From assembly GCA_007128315.1 (NCBI GenBank), contig SKXQ01000079.1, positions 1 to 46,417 of the forward strand: a stretch of DNA of 46,417 nucleotides, given 5' to 3'. Of the stretch, positions 1-8,488 are shown piece by piece (the stretch's first letter is position 1; every line of letters begins with the position of its first letter). Under the pieces are notes generated by a model, which was not told where the DNA came from, did no database searches, and was given only the letters and a program-made list of their open reading frames with translations. The stretch is from Spirochaetaceae bacterium (GTDB lineage Bacteria; Spirochaetota; Spirochaetia; DSM-27196; SKKC01). Both the position numbers and the translations under genes were made by a program.

Positions 1-49
1 GCGCTCGCTTCCGCTCGCGCCGCTGCTCAGGTTCGATTCCCATCCAATA

Positions 50-86
50 AATAGAAAAGCCCCACTTGAAGTGGGGCTTTTCTATT
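50..86 (-). terminator. Palindromic intrinsic terminator of tRNA-Gly
   Basis: A perfect inverted repeat with 18-base arms (50-67 and 69-86, centre at 68) lies immediately 3' of the tRNA-Gly gene. The inner part is a GC-rich stem (AGCCCCACTT and its complement) and the outer part is an A/T tract, so on either strand the stem is followed by TTTTCTATT. This is the form of a Rho-independent terminator that works in both directions. It would end tRNA-Gly transcription on the minus strand and could also stop transcripts entering from the left. Confidence 0.85.
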
Positions 87-158
87 AGCGAGCGATGGGA
101 ATCGAACCCACGTCACCAGCTTGGGAAGCTGGGGTAATAACCATTATACGACGCTCGC
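87..158 (-). tRNA. tRNA-Gly (anticodon CCC)
   Basis: The minus strand folds as a tRNA. The seven-base acceptor stem GCGAGCG pairs with CGCTCGC, the anticodon stem CCAGC/GCTGG encloses the loop TTCCCAA, and the T-arm reads GTGGGTTCGATTCCCAT. The anticodon CCC (123-125) reads GGG glycine codons, and the discriminator base is U, as is usual for bacterial tRNA-Gly. The CCA tail is not encoded: the gene runs straight into the terminator, so CCA must be added by nucleotidyltransferase. It is a single-gene unit with its own promoter upstream. Confidence 0.95.
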
Positions 159-173
159 GTATGGTACGAAGCG

Positions 174-202
174 AGGGTAGCCCCGCTCCGCGGTTCTGTC
201 AA
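174..202 (-). promoter_or_regulatory. Promoter of tRNA-Gly
   Basis: On the minus strand a consensus -35 TTGACA (197-202) is separated by 17 bases from TACCCT (174-179). The expected start lies about 8-10 bases before the mature tRNA 5' end at 158. The -35 box sits in the short gap after the stop codon of the PASTA gene at 220. The spacer is GC-rich, as in many stable-RNA promoters. Confidence 0.7.
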
Positions 203-219
203 TCGTATAGTCAGGAAAC

Positions 220-1245
220 TCAGTCGGAGGTGACCTGTTGCCGGACCAGGGTTTCGTCGGAGCGGGAGAGGACAAGCGTAGTTCCGTCGGGCACAACGTA
301 TGGTATGCCGAGGAGTCCTCCGGGATGGCGGATGGTCGCAATGGTCTCACGGTTTCCGTTCGGGAAAATCGCTTCCAGGGTCAGCTCTACCATCAGAGGG
401 TACTCGGGGAGCGACCGCCTGAGAATGCCGAACACTTCATCGTCGGCGACATTTCCGGGCTCATTCATGGTCAGGTTTACCACGCTGCCAACCTGTACGG
501 TGTTACCTGCTGTCGGGGTCTGGGCGATTACATCGCCGCCGTCGGAGTTTGGTGGTGCCGGTACTGCCTCGAATGCGAATGCGAGACCGAGTTCGCTGAG
601 CTCGGAAATGACGTCCTGATAACTGAGCCCCGAGAACGAGGGAACAACGATCTGCTCAAGTTGGTCACCGCGACTGACCACGAGATTCAGACGAAGCGGG
701 CCGGTAACACTGGTGCCGGGTAGCGGACTCTGCTCGATAACGGTTCCGGCGGGTGCTTCGTCGAAGATACGCTGCACGGTACCGACTTCAATCAGCGGCA
801 CACCGGCCCCGGTGAGTGCTCTTACGGCGAGTCGCACGTCATCTATCTGATCTCCAATGAAATCAGGTACCTGATCAAGGACTGCACCTCGACTGACGAC
901 AACCTCAATGCGGCGGCCGCTTCGCACGAGAGCTCCCGCGGCTGGCACCTGATCGATGACGTAGCCCCGAAGGCTGGGATCATCCGTGGTGCGAAGCTGT
1001 ACCAGCGGATAGAGGGCCCGATCCTGCAGTTCAATGAGGGCTACCGGGAGCTCCTGCCCGACCATGTCCGGTACGGTCGTCTGCGCGTCCCCTTCGAGCG
1101 TGTGCAGAAACGTCGCGAGGCCTGCAACCGAGAGAAACACGATCATGAAAAGCACGGAGTAGGACATGGTCTTTACATACCGTGTCTCGGGTGTGTCATT
1201 CACACTGGGGAAGATATCTCGTAATTTCTGTCCGATTCTGCTCAT
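220..1245 (-). CDS. PASTA-domain membrane protein
   Basis: 341 residues. A short cytoplasmic N-terminus (1-27) precedes one membrane segment (about 28-46), followed by three tandem PASTA-type repeats outside the membrane (about 57-122, 125-195 and 205-275; each has a VPD or VPSF start, a QxPxxG motif and a final VSRG or similar) and a C-terminal region of about 65 residues that I do not recognise. PASTA repeats are known to bind peptidoglycan stem peptides or beta-lactam-like ligands. There is no kinase or transpeptidase domain, so a wall-sensing or scaffold role is inferred. The ATG at 1245 is chosen because it lies 4 bases after the fmt stop with AAGAGAA upstream; a start at 1296 would overlap fmt by 47 bases. 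It is the last gene of def-fmt-PASTA. Confidence 0.85.
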   Translation of the reverse strand: MSRIGQKLRDIFPSVNDTPETRYVKTMSYSVLFMIVFLSVAGLATFLHTLEGDAQTTVPDMVGQELPVALIELQDRALYPLVQLRTTDDPSLRGYVIDQVPAAGALVRSGRRIEVVVSRGAVLDQVPDFIGDQIDDVRLAVRALTGAGVPLIEVGTVQRIFDEAPAGTVIEQSPLPGTSVTGPLRLNLVVSRGDQLEQIVVPSFSGLSYQDVISELSELGLAFAFEAVPAPPNSDGGDVIAQTPTAGNTVQVGSVVNLTMNEPGNVADDEVFGILRRSLPEYPLMVELTLEAIFPNGNRETIATIRHPGGLLGIPYVVPDGTTLVLSRSDETLVRQQVTSD

Positions 1246-1249
1246 GTAT

Positions 1250-2206
1250 TCAGTTCTCTTGTGTTCGGAAGACTGTGCCAACCGGCATGTCGACACCGTT
1301 CAGGAAGTCCTTCCAGGCAAGGGCTTTTCGTGCCGCCATCTGCAGCCGAAGCATTCCGAGCAGCCCGTCACCGGTTTGTACCAGAATTCCGCGTTCACTG
1401 TCCACACCGACCACGGTACCGGGTTCGTCACCGTCGCCACCTGCACGACCGTCTTCGATCGCAACTGGCGTCGCCTCGTGCACACGAAGCCAGGAATCAC
1501 CGAAGACAGTCCGGGCTCCGGGCCAGGGGTCGTATGCTCGAACCATGCGCTCTATGTGATCGGCGGTGTGGCTCCAGTTGATCCAGGCGTCCCTGCTTTC
1601 GAGAAGCCTGCAGTAGCTCGCGTTCGTTTCATCCTGCGAAACAGTGTTCACACGTCCCTGCTGTATGGCCTGGACGGCTTCGCTGACGAGTGCGGCACCT
1701 GAGTCAGCACAGTGTCCGGTCAGCGAGCCGGTCGTCTCCGTACCGTCGAGCTCTATGGGCTGCTGCAGGATGATGTCTCCGGCATCCATCTTCTCGGCCA
1801 GATACTGCACCGTGATGCCGGTCTGCGCGTCTCCGGCGAGGATCGCTGCAGGTATGGGCGCAGGTCCGCGATACTTTGGCAGCAGACTCGGGTGCAGATT
1901 GATGCCGCCGCGGGGAAACAGCGAAAGGAACCGGGGGCCGAAAATTCGTCCGTAGGCGACACACACGAGCAGATCTGGCTCCACTCTCCTGACTGCCGCC
2001 CGGGCTTCCTTGTCGAGCCGCCGGGGCTTCAGTACCGGTATATCGTGCGCTTCTGCCTCCAGTGCAACCGGGCTCGGTGTCAGTCGTTTCCCGCGGCCCG
2101 AAGGCCGGTCCGGTGCCGTGAGGACCGCCGTAATCAACCCATCCGCAGCGAGCTTTCTGAGGGTCGGCACAGCGAAATCGGGAGTTCCGGCAAACAGAAC
2201 GTGCAT
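1250..2206 (-). CDS. fmt: Methionyl-tRNA formyltransferase
   Basis: 318 residues, the normal length. It transfers a formyl group from 10-formyltetrahydrofolate to Met-tRNA for translation initiation. The N-terminal Rossmann-like domain begins with the GTPDFAVPTL motif (residues 7-16). The active-site segment NLHPSLLPKYRGPAPI carries the Asn and His known to be catalytic in E. coli Fmt, and the catalytic Asp is in EKMDAGDI. The C-terminal tRNA-binding domain follows. It lies 3 bases after def, whose product removes the same formyl group, the classic pairing. It is co-transcribed with def and the PASTA gene. Confidence 0.97.
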   Translation of the reverse strand: MHVLFAGTPDFAVPTLRKLAADGLITAVLTAPDRPSGRGKRLTPSPVALEAEAHDIPVLKPRRLDKEARAAVRRVEPDLLVCVAYGRIFGPRFLSLFPRGGINLHPSLLPKYRGPAPIPAAILAGDAQTGITVQYLAEKMDAGDIILQQPIELDGTETTGSLTGHCADSGAALVSEAVQAIQQGRVNTVSQDETNASYCRLLESRDAWINWSHTADHIERMVRAYDPWPGARTVFGDSWLRVHEATPVAIEDGRAGGDGDEPGTVVGVDSERGILVQTGDGLLGMLRLQMAARKALAWKDFLNGVDMPVGTVFRTQEN

Positions 2207-2209
2207 TCC

Positions 2210-2704
2210 TCAGGCGTCCTTCTGTCGGGCTTTTTCGTAGCGGTCGAGCAGTCTACGACGTCTGCCCGCACGGAGGTGATCAAAGAAGAGCACGCCGTTC
2301 AGATGGTCGAGTTCGTGCATGATCACCCGTGCGAGCATTCCGTCTGCTTCAAGGGTGAAAGGTCTTCCCTGCTCATCCCAGGCAGATACGGTGCACGCGT
2401 CACTCCGTTTTACGTCGGAGTAGATCCCGGGGATGCTCAGACAGCCCTCCTCGATGGTATTCTGACTGTCACTGGTCGCAGTAATTTCCGGATTGATGAA
2501 AATCCGAGCGTCGTCACCGCCGACCTCTGTCACGAATATGCGGGTGAGACGTCCGACCTGAACCGCAGCAAGGCCTATGCCGTGCTCTTCGCGCATGGCC
2601 TCCACCATCTCGCGTGCAAGGCCGGCGATGGATCCGTCGATGTTTTTAACCGGCTCGGACTCCTTCCGCAGGAGCTCGTCGGGGTGATACACAAGATTTA
2701 ACAT
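2210..2704 (-). CDS. def: Peptide deformylase
   Basis: 164 residues, full length. A cytoplasmic metalloenzyme that removes N-formyl groups from nascent proteins. All three family motifs are intact: GIGLAAVQVG (motif I), EGCLSIP (motif II, metal-binding Cys) and HELDHLNG (motif III, two His ligands and the catalytic Glu). The C-terminus is Arg-rich (AGRRRRLLDR). The ATG at 2704 has no Shine-Dalgarno sequence, but TATAAT ends only 10 bases upstream, so the mRNA may begin just before the start codon. It heads def-fmt-PASTA. Confidence 0.97.
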   Translation of the reverse strand: MLNLVYHPDELLRKESEPVKNIDGSIAGLAREMVEAMREEHGIGLAAVQVGRLTRIFVTEVGGDDARIFINPEITATSDSQNTIEEGCLSIPGIYSDVKRSDACTVSAWDEQGRPFTLEADGMLARVIMHELDHLNGVLFFDHLRAGRRRRLLDRYEKARQKDA

Positions 2705-2714
2705 AACTGCACCG

Positions 2715-2744
2715 ATTATAGGCAGGCGACTCAGAGCAAGGCAA
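2715..2744 (-). promoter_or_regulatory. Promoter of def-fmt-PASTA, near-leaderless
   Basis: On the minus strand TTGCCT (2739-2744, overlapping the end of priA) is followed after 18 bases by a perfect TATAAT (2715-2720). Only 10 bases separate TATAAT from the def ATG, leaving a predicted leader of about 3-5 bases and no ribosome binding site. The run TATAATCGGTG recurs exactly before the DAHP synthase gene. Confidence 0.65.
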
Positions 2745-4701
2745 CGGGGTCGACGTCGACTTCACGGTACACCGTCGGCGAGGCGGGAACATTCGACAGC
2801 AGGACACCGACGCGGTGGTGGGTCTTGTCAAACGTCCGGGTGCGAAACAGAATATGACGGCGATACGAACCGTTAATTATAGACAGGGGACACTCGCTCG
2901 GCCCGAGCATCTCGGCATCCGAACCGACCGCACGCTCAGCCTCCCGGGCAAAAGCCTCGGCATCCTGCCGCACCTTGTCGGCCTTTTTGCCTCGAAATAC
3001 GATGCGAATAAGCCGGGAAAACGGAGGAAACCCGAGGAGCTTTCGCTCGATGAGTTCAGCCCGATACCAGCCTTCGGAGTCGCCCTGAACGGCTGCTTTG
3101 ACCGCGCTGTGCTGCGGATGGTAGGTCTGCACGAGCACAACTCCATCCGGCAGGTAGCGGCCCGCGCGCCCTGCTACCTGGGTAATCAGGCTGAATGTCC
3201 GCTCGGCAGCACGAAAGTCCGGCATGGAAAGACCAACGTCGGCGAGGACTATCCCTACCAGGCCGACCTTTGGAAAGTTCAGGCCTTTCGCAACCATCTG
3301 TGTACCGAGGAGCAGGTCATAGTCTCCGGCGTGAAAGCTGTCGAGAACTTCCTTGAGAACGTGCTTCTTCGCGACTACGTCGGTATCGAGTCGTGCAACC
3401 CTTAGATCGGGAAAGTGCGACCGGACGTCGTCTTCGACCTGTTCGGTCCCGAAACCACCGTAACCGACATCGAGGCTTCCGCACTCGGGACACACGTGCA
3501 TGGGCTGCGTATTGTATCCGCAGTAGTGACAGATCATGCGGTTTCTTGATTTGTGGTAGGTCATGCCGACCGAGCAGCGACGGCACGTCATCTGATATCC
3601 GCACGATCGACAATGAAAAAAGTGCGAGAATCCTCTGCGATTAAGGAACAGAATCGTCTGTCGACCGGCACTGTGTGTTTCGCGAATGGCTGTCCGTAGC
3701 TGTGGTGACAGGATTGCCTTTGAGTCTTTCAGATCGATGATGGAGATCGCGGGTGGTGCGCCTCCGGCGAGCCGACGGGTCAGACGCAGGCGATGAAAAT
3801 GGGGCGGGGTGCCCTGTGTCATAAGCTGCATTGCCTCTACGCTCGGTGTTGCACTTCCAAAAATCAGACGGGCGCCGTGCCGGCGGGCCCGGTACATGGC
3901 GACCTGTCGGGCGTGGTAGCGCGGGGTTGATCCACTCTTGTAGCTGCCTTCGTGTTCCTCGTCCACAATGAACAGACCCGGGTCACGGACCGGAGCGAAA
4001 ACCGCACTGCGAGCGCCAAGAGCAAAGCGTGCCTCACCGCTGCGCAGCCGCTGCCATTGAGAGAGACGTTCGCTCGGGGTCAGGCGGGAGTGAAGAATCG
4101 CAACCTGGTTCTCGAATCGTCTCCGTACCAGCGCTTCAAGCTGATGCGTCAGTGCAATTTCCGGCACCAGATATACGACGCTCCGTCCTTCTGCGAGAGT
4201 GTGCTCGGCGGCGCGAAGAAAAACCTCCGTTTTTCCGCTTCCGGTCACGCCATCAACATAGAATCGACCGTCCCGTTCCGTACAGATCTGCGATATTGCG
4301 TGCGACTGCTCGTCGCTCAGATCTATCGTAATATCGCTCCCCGGATCGTCGGCGAGCCCGGCGAGAATAGGCTCCTTCTCCCTGCGCCCACCGGGAAGCA
4401 TTGCACTGAGAGCTTCTCCCGTACTGCACAGATACAGGCGGCTTATCCAGGCGGCCAGATCGATCTGCTCGTCGGCAAAAAGAGGAATCGCATCAATGAC
4501 CCTCTGTATGTCCCTGATATCGCTTCGCGACGGTGTATCGCGTACGGCCACGACGAATCCGGTCAGGGTACGTCGCCCGAAAGGGGCGACCACGCGCACA
4601 CCGACGGGACAGGTCATACCGGCGGGCACTGCGTATGTGAAGGGGCCCTCGACCGGAACAGAGAAGACCACATCGACGAAGCCGGTGGCGTGTTCGGTCA
4701 T
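2731..4701 (-). CDS. priA: Primosomal protein N' (replication restart helicase PriA)
   Basis: 656 residues. PriA recognises stalled forks and reloads the replisome. The N-terminal 3' DNA-binding domain (starting with VDVVFSVPVEGPFTYAVP) precedes a superfamily-2 helicase core: Walker A GVTGSGKTEV, DEAH-type box VDEEHEGSYK and SATPS. The zinc-binding Cys cluster HCRSCGYQMTCRRC...CHYCG...CPECGS is complete. Helicase motifs V/VI are seen in LLGTQMVAKGLNFP and QVAGRAGR. The ATG at 4701 is chosen because it lies 7 bases after the upstream stop with GGAG in front; an in-frame GTG at 4731 would overlap the upstream gene. It follows the uracil-DNA glycosylase gene, a repair/restart grouping. Confidence 0.96.
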   Translation of the reverse strand: MTEHATGFVDVVFSVPVEGPFTYAVPAGMTCPVGVRVVAPFGRRTLTGFVVAVRDTPSRSDIRDIQRVIDAIPLFADEQIDLAAWISRLYLCSTGEALSAMLPGGRREKEPILAGLADDPGSDITIDLSDEQSHAISQICTERDGRFYVDGVTGSGKTEVFLRAAEHTLAEGRSVVYLVPEIALTHQLEALVRRRFENQVAILHSRLTPSERLSQWQRLRSGEARFALGARSAVFAPVRDPGLFIVDEEHEGSYKSGSTPRYHARQVAMYRARRHGARLIFGSATPSVEAMQLMTQGTPPHFHRLRLTRRLAGGAPPAISIIDLKDSKAILSPQLRTAIRETHSAGRQTILFLNRRGFSHFFHCRSCGYQMTCRRCSVGMTYHKSRNRMICHYCGYNTQPMHVCPECGSLDVGYGGFGTEQVEDDVRSHFPDLRVARLDTDVVAKKHVLKEVLDSFHAGDYDLLLGTQMVAKGLNFPKVGLVGIVLADVGLSMPDFRAAERTFSLITQVAGRAGRYLPDGVVLVQTYHPQHSAVKAAVQGDSEGWYRAELIERKLLGFPPFSRLIRIVFRGKKADKVRQDAEAFAREAERAVGSDAEMLGPSECPLSIINGSYRRHILFRTRTFDKTHHRVGVLLSNVPASPTVYREVDVDPVALL

Positions 4702-4708
4702 TCCGAGA

Positions 4709-5416
4709 TCAGCTCCGGTCACAGATGGCACGCAGCCGCTTGAGATCTTCCCATACAGGGCGCTTCAACGTTTCGTTCCGAAGGACGGCGCTGGGATGAT
4801 ACGTCGCAACCACCGGTACACCACGGTACTGAAAAGCCTGCTTCCGGATCTCTCCCATGCTCGTATCCACTCCGCAGACGATACGGCTGGAAATGCGACC
4901 CACCGACAGGATAACCCTGGGCCGAACAAGCGCGATCTGTCGTTCGAGGTACGGGATGCACGCGGCACGCTCGTCCGGCAATGGATCCCGGTTCTGCGGA
5001 GGCCGGCACTTCACGATGTTTGTGATGTAAGCGTTGGTTTCGCGGGAGAGATCGACGGCTTCGAGCCATTTATCGAGAAAGGCACCAGCACGTCCCACGA
5101 AGGGCTCACCAGTGCGGTCTTCGTCCGCTCCGGGACCTTCGCCGATGACCATGACCAGCGGGTCGAGGACGCCGGCGCCGGGAACGGCCCTGTTTCGCAC
5201 CGCACTCAATGGACAGTTGTTACACGAGCGTATAGCCGCGACCAGATCAGCCAGCCTGCGTTCCCGCTCTTCGCCGGTAACGACACGGTCGTCGTCAGCT
5301 GCCGGGGCGGTTTGTGCCGTGGCTGCTGCATTGTGCTGGCGGGGGTTCCGGCGTCTGTATCCGCTCGCTACGTAGTCTTCGATGAGTTTGTAAAGGTGGT
5401 CGTGCGCGGTATCCAT
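4709..5416 (-). CDS. Family 4 uracil-DNA glycosylase (Fe-S type)
   Basis: 235 residues. It excises uracil from DNA to start base-excision repair. The core motif GEGPGADEDRTGEPFVGRAG and the C-terminal HPSAVLRN motif are family-4 signatures. Four Cys positions consistent with the 4Fe-4S cluster are seen: the CNNC pair near residue 65, the Cys of NIVKCRPP and the Cys of ACIPYLERQ. The first ~50 residues are a variable, Ala/Asp-rich extension often seen in SPO1-polymerase-like members. It sits between truA (11 bases upstream) and priA (7 bases downstream). A second, unrelated uracil glycosylase (SMUG1 type) is encoded at 11781-12512. Confidence 0.93.
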   Translation of the reverse strand: MDTAHDHLYKLIEDYVASGYRRRNPRQHNAAATAQTAPAADDDRVVTGEERERRLADLVAAIRSCNNCPLSAVRNRAVPGAGVLDPLVMVIGEGPGADEDRTGEPFVGRAGAFLDKWLEAVDLSRETNAYITNIVKCRPPQNRDPLPDERAACIPYLERQIALVRPRVILSVGRISSRIVCGVDTSMGEIRKQAFQYRGVPVVATYHPSAVLRNETLKRPVWEDLKRLRAICDRS

Positions 5417-5427
5417 GGTGGTCGCTC

Positions 5428-6279
5428 CTATTCTGCCACGTGCGTGACGGGCCGGACAACGCCTGGCACCCGCCCGGGCGCAAGCATGTTTTCGGATCGG
5501 TAGATGACCCGGTGAAAGACCAGCCCCCGGGCCGGTGCGGTCTCACCGGCGAGCGACCGATCACCTGATGCGATCATGCCCTTGAGCACCGATTCGTCAG
5601 ATCCGGCTTTTTCGAGCGCCAGAATCGTACCAACCACCGAACGCACCATGTGCCACATGAAGCTTCGCGCGGCTATCTCGAAAACAATACAATCACCTTC
5701 GGGAAAGAAGGCGGCGTGATCGATGGTTCTCAAACGCCGGTCAGTGGTATCGCGCGAAGAGGCAAAAATGGTGAAATCATGGTACCCGATCAGGCATGAG
5801 GCAAGCCGGTTCAGCTTCGCGATGGATGGCACACGCCCGATACGCCAGACGTAGCGGTCTCGCAGAGGATCGCGGGCGGTGCCTGGATGCAGGTAGTAGC
5901 GATACACCCGCTGCAGTGCACTGTAACGCGCATGAAACCCTTCAGGCATCTCATCGCTCGTGATCGCCGAAATATCACCTGGGAGCCGTGTATTAAGCGC
6001 TACGGCTACCTTGGCAGCCGGGATGCTCCGGTTCTCCAGCAGAAAGCTGATAAACTGCCCGCGAGCGTGTACTCCGGAATCCGTGCGTCCCGCACTCGCA
6101 ACACGTATGTGTTCCGAAAAGAGCCGTTCGAGCCCCTTCTCTATTTCACCCTGAACGGTACGTCGTTCATTCTGTATCTGATAGCCGGAAAACCCGCTTC
6201 CGTCGTACGCGATTCGAACCCCTATCACGCGTGCTTCGACGGCGTCGTGCCCACCGGCTACCGTACCGTTTCCGTCCAT
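5428..6279 (-). CDS. truA: tRNA pseudouridine(38-40) synthase
   Basis: 283 residues. It isomerises uridines 38-40 in the tRNA anticodon stem-loop. The catalytic Asp is in the invariant AGRTDSGVHARGQ motif. Other family segments are RIAYDGSGFSGYQ near the N-terminus, YRYYLHPG and MVRSVVGTIL near the C-terminus. The N-terminus carries about 20 extra residues before the conserved start, so a slightly later start is possible. It begins 7 bases after the DUF2225 gene stop, in the same operon. Confidence 0.96.
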   Translation of the reverse strand: MDGNGTVAGGHDAVEARVIGVRIAYDGSGFSGYQIQNERRTVQGEIEKGLERLFSEHIRVASAGRTDSGVHARGQFISFLLENRSIPAAKVAVALNTRLPGDISAITSDEMPEGFHARYSALQRVYRYYLHPGTARDPLRDRYVWRIGRVPSIAKLNRLASCLIGYHDFTIFASSRDTTDRRLRTIDHAAFFPEGDCIVFEIAARSFMWHMVRSVVGTILALEKAGSDESVLKGMIASGDRSLAGETAPARGLVFHRVIYRSENMLAPGRVPGVVRPVTHVAE

Positions 6280-6286
6280 GCGAGCG

Positions 6287-7138
6287 TCACTCTTCTTCCT
6301 TCACGCCGAGTTCCCGGGAGATCGCGTCGTATACGTCACGGGCATTGTCGAGAATGGCCGTCGGCTTGTTCTTACTCGCCTTGCCCATGCCAAAGAGTCT
6401 GGCCACTGTCCGTTTTGCGCGATCAAGTGCCTGTCTCCGAAAATCATCGTCCGATGTGGGGCCGTATCGATACTCGAGCAGCGCTGATATATACAGAACT
6501 CCGTCATAGCCGTAGTTCTTGTCCAGATCGGGTCCGAGGTGCCCGGCATTTCCGATAGACTCGCTTCCATCCTGCTCGCGTTCGACCGCCAGCGCATAGA
6601 AAAAGCGCGCTTTCCGGTAAAAGACCGCGGCAAGATAATCATAGTTTTCATTCGGGCTGCTTCTATGCAGATCGTTGCACAGCCATGCAGCCCGCAGGGC
6701 ACACAGGCCCTGCTTGATGGTCGGAGCCACTTCGGCATCAAAATGATCGTAGCAACTCATGGCAAGGAAGTATGCAGCACACCCGCTGATCAGCGAGCGG
6801 GGCGCGGAGAAATCGGGGATGCCGAATACTGGTTTCAGAGCATTCAGGCGATCGTCCGACGACGCCTGAATACGTTCGACGGCTGTGGCCGAAATCGTTT
6901 CGAAGTCCTGGGCAAAGGCTGCGTAACCGCATTCCGGACATGCGGTCACGGTATATATGAGTGGATACACCGCGCCGTATTTCTTCGATGCGATGTACTG
7001 ACGCCTGAGTTCATCGGTAAGGTTCCCGGCGTTCAGTCGTCCCCGCCCCGTCCGAAGCTCCTCCCGATAGATCGATGCCTCGCATGCCGGACAGCTGATC
7101 GGTTTCCTGGAAAAGAACGAAATCGTTTCATTGGCCAT
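6287..7138 (-). CDS. DUF2225 family protein
   Basis: 283 residues. It has the DUF2225 arrangement: an N-terminal zinc-ribbon-like pair of Cys motifs (CPAC near residue 18 and CPECGYAAF near residue 68) followed by an alpha-helical region with TPR-like character. Function is unknown; members are common in spirochaetes and Firmicutes. No signal peptide is visible, so it should be cytoplasmic. The ATG at 7138 follows acpS by 3 bases with GGGG about 9 bases upstream. Zinc binding by the four Cys is inferred. Confidence 0.85.
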   Translation of the reverse strand: MANETISFFSRKPISCPACEASIYREELRTGRGRLNAGNLTDELRRQYIASKKYGAVYPLIYTVTACPECGYAAFAQDFETISATAVERIQASSDDRLNALKPVFGIPDFSAPRSLISGCAAYFLAMSCYDHFDAEVAPTIKQGLCALRAAWLCNDLHRSSPNENYDYLAAVFYRKARFFYALAVEREQDGSESIGNAGHLGPDLDKNYGYDGVLYISALLEYRYGPTSDDDFRRQALDRAKRTVARLFGMGKASKNKPTAILDNARDVYDAISRELGVKEEE

Positions 7139-7141
7139 AGG

Positions 7142-7516
7142 CTACGCCCCTTCGATTACCACGACTGCCACCGCGTTGTCCCGTTCGTGCGCGAGACTGA
7201 CGAATACGCTCACACCGCCGCAGGCTTCAAACGCCTGCCGTGCGCGCCCGTGCAGTACCATATCAGGTTTTCCGAGCTCGTCGTTCAGGACCTGGACTTC
7301 ACGCAGGTTGAAATGCATGAGTCCGGTCCCCAGAGCCTTACCAAAGGCTTCCTTGGCTGCAAATCGCGCGGCCAGACTGAGGACTTTGTCGTGCCCTCGT
7401 TCGAAGACCGCAGCGAGTTCATCCGGATGAAAAAACCGTTCAAGAAGCCCCTCATCACCGAGCCAGGCGTCGAGCCGGGAAGTCCGTACAATGTCTATGC
7501 CTATTCCCCGGATCAT
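7142..7516 (-). CDS. acpS: Holo-[acyl-carrier-protein] synthase
   Basis: 124 residues, normal length. It transfers 4'-phosphopantetheine from CoA to apo-ACP for lipid synthesis. The N-terminal GIGIDIVRTSRLD carries the Mg-binding Asp, and FAAKEAFGKALGTG carries the second acidic ligand and catalytic region. The C-terminus has the typical VFVSLAHERDNAVAVVVIE strand pattern. Its ATG lies directly next to the stop of the YbbR gene (7517) with AAGG upstream. It is the third gene after folP and cdaA. Confidence 0.96.
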   Translation of the reverse strand: MIRGIGIDIVRTSRLDAWLGDEGLLERFFHPDELAAVFERGHDKVLSLAARFAAKEAFGKALGTGLMHFNLREVQVLNDELGKPDMVLHGRARQAFEACGGVSVFVSLAHERDNAVAVVVIEGA

Positions 7517-8488
7517 CTACGATTCGCCTTCATTTTCGAAATCCTCGGATACTCCCGTAATCTCCAGGGTTACCTCGGAAGGTGAGACAGCGATGAGACT
7601 CACACCGTCGGGAAGGGTAACCTCAAGAGGTACCGTGTATGAACCCGGCTGTGTAATGGCTGCGAGATCCGCTTCGATGCGTATATCCGATATGACAAGC
7701 TGCTCCACATCCAGGAGCGGACCTTCGACTTCCACCGCCGGCAGCTCACTCACGCCCGCAAGATTAAGTCCCGGAAACAGTGACCGCATGTCGATCGGAA
7801 CATCGGTGAACGTCATCCCGACTATACGTGGCTGAAACACCGCACGATACTCGACGGTCGATCCGCCGCGAACCACGATAAACGGATTCGGGGGGCTGAT
7901 TGTCAGCCTCAGGGTGAAACTGCTCGTGCGACCGGAAAGATCAACCGGTTCGGTGGCAACGGTTTCGCGTCCGTCGACAAAACGCTTCGGACCCTCAACT
8001 TCCACTTCTGCCGGAGTTACAAAGGTCTGTACGAGTTCGTAGCCGCGGGCAGGGAATCCGCGTGTTTCCGGAACGACACGGACGGTCTCGGTAACCAGGT
8101 CGTCCAGCGTTACGCGTATGCTGTCAGGCTCAACGAACAGATCAAGCGGACCGAGGTCGCGAGCGGATGTTCTGCGTTCCACGAAGACCGGCAACCGGTA
8201 CTCGCCAGCCACGGTGATATCGGCTGCGCGCACAGTCGCGACAAAATCTGAAGCGGAGATCATCTGCACAACAGATTCGTCACCCCGCACCCGCACGCGG
8301 ACGGTATCGGGAAGCTCATCAGCAACCGCGAGACTCTCTGCTGTCGCCACTTCCAGTGCTACCGACAGAACCGTTTCATCGAGGCTTATGACCTGATTGA
8401 AAAAAAAGAGGAGGACCGCCACTGCGAGCGCGAGGGTCTTGACGGGCCAGTTATTCCAGAGACGATCGACGTATGTGCTAATTCTCAA
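7517..8488 (-). CDS. YbbR-domain protein (CdaR-like regulator)
   Basis: 323 residues. One membrane anchor (about residues 14-36: VKTLALAVAVLLFFFNQV) is followed by about three extracytoplasmic YbbR-type repeats of beta structure. In Firmicutes, CdaR of this family binds and modulates the diadenylate cyclase CdaA, and the adjacent cdaA here supports the same role. The TTG start at 8488 is preferred: it has GGAGG 9 bases upstream and overlaps the end of cdaA by 11 bases, implying translational coupling. The C-terminus is acidic (SEDFENEGES). Confidence 0.87.
   Translation of the reverse strand: MRISTYVDRLWNNWPVKTLALAVAVLLFFFNQVISLDETVLSVALEVATAESLAVADELPDTVRVRVRGDESVVQMISASDFVATVRAADITVAGEYRLPVFVERRTSARDLGPLDLFVEPDSIRVTLDDLVTETVRVVPETRGFPARGYELVQTFVTPAEVEVEGPKRFVDGRETVATEPVDLSGRTSSFTLRLTISPPNPFIVVRGGSTVEYRAVFQPRIVGMTFTDVPIDMRSLFPGLNLAGVSELPAVEVEGPLLDVEQLVISDIRIEADLAAITQPGSYTVPLEVTLPDGVSLIAVSPSEVTLEITGVSEDFENEGES

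Noticed and set aside
1-45. A plus-strand tRNA or tmRNA 3' end, because of TTCGATTCCC followed by a terminator
   Set aside because: The five bases before the loop do not pair with those after it beyond two positions and no acceptor sequence or CCA follows. It is treated as a remnant of an inverted duplication.
1712-2701. Long plus-strand open frame opposite fmt and def
   Set aside because: It is antisense to two genes with intact catalytic motifs, has a Cys/Arg/His-rich composition without any domain, and no promoter. GC-rich coding DNA produces such frames.
6539-7585. Long plus-strand open frame opposite the DUF2225 and acpS genes
   Set aside because: It is antisense to real genes, shows no family motif and spans two genes with separate starts.
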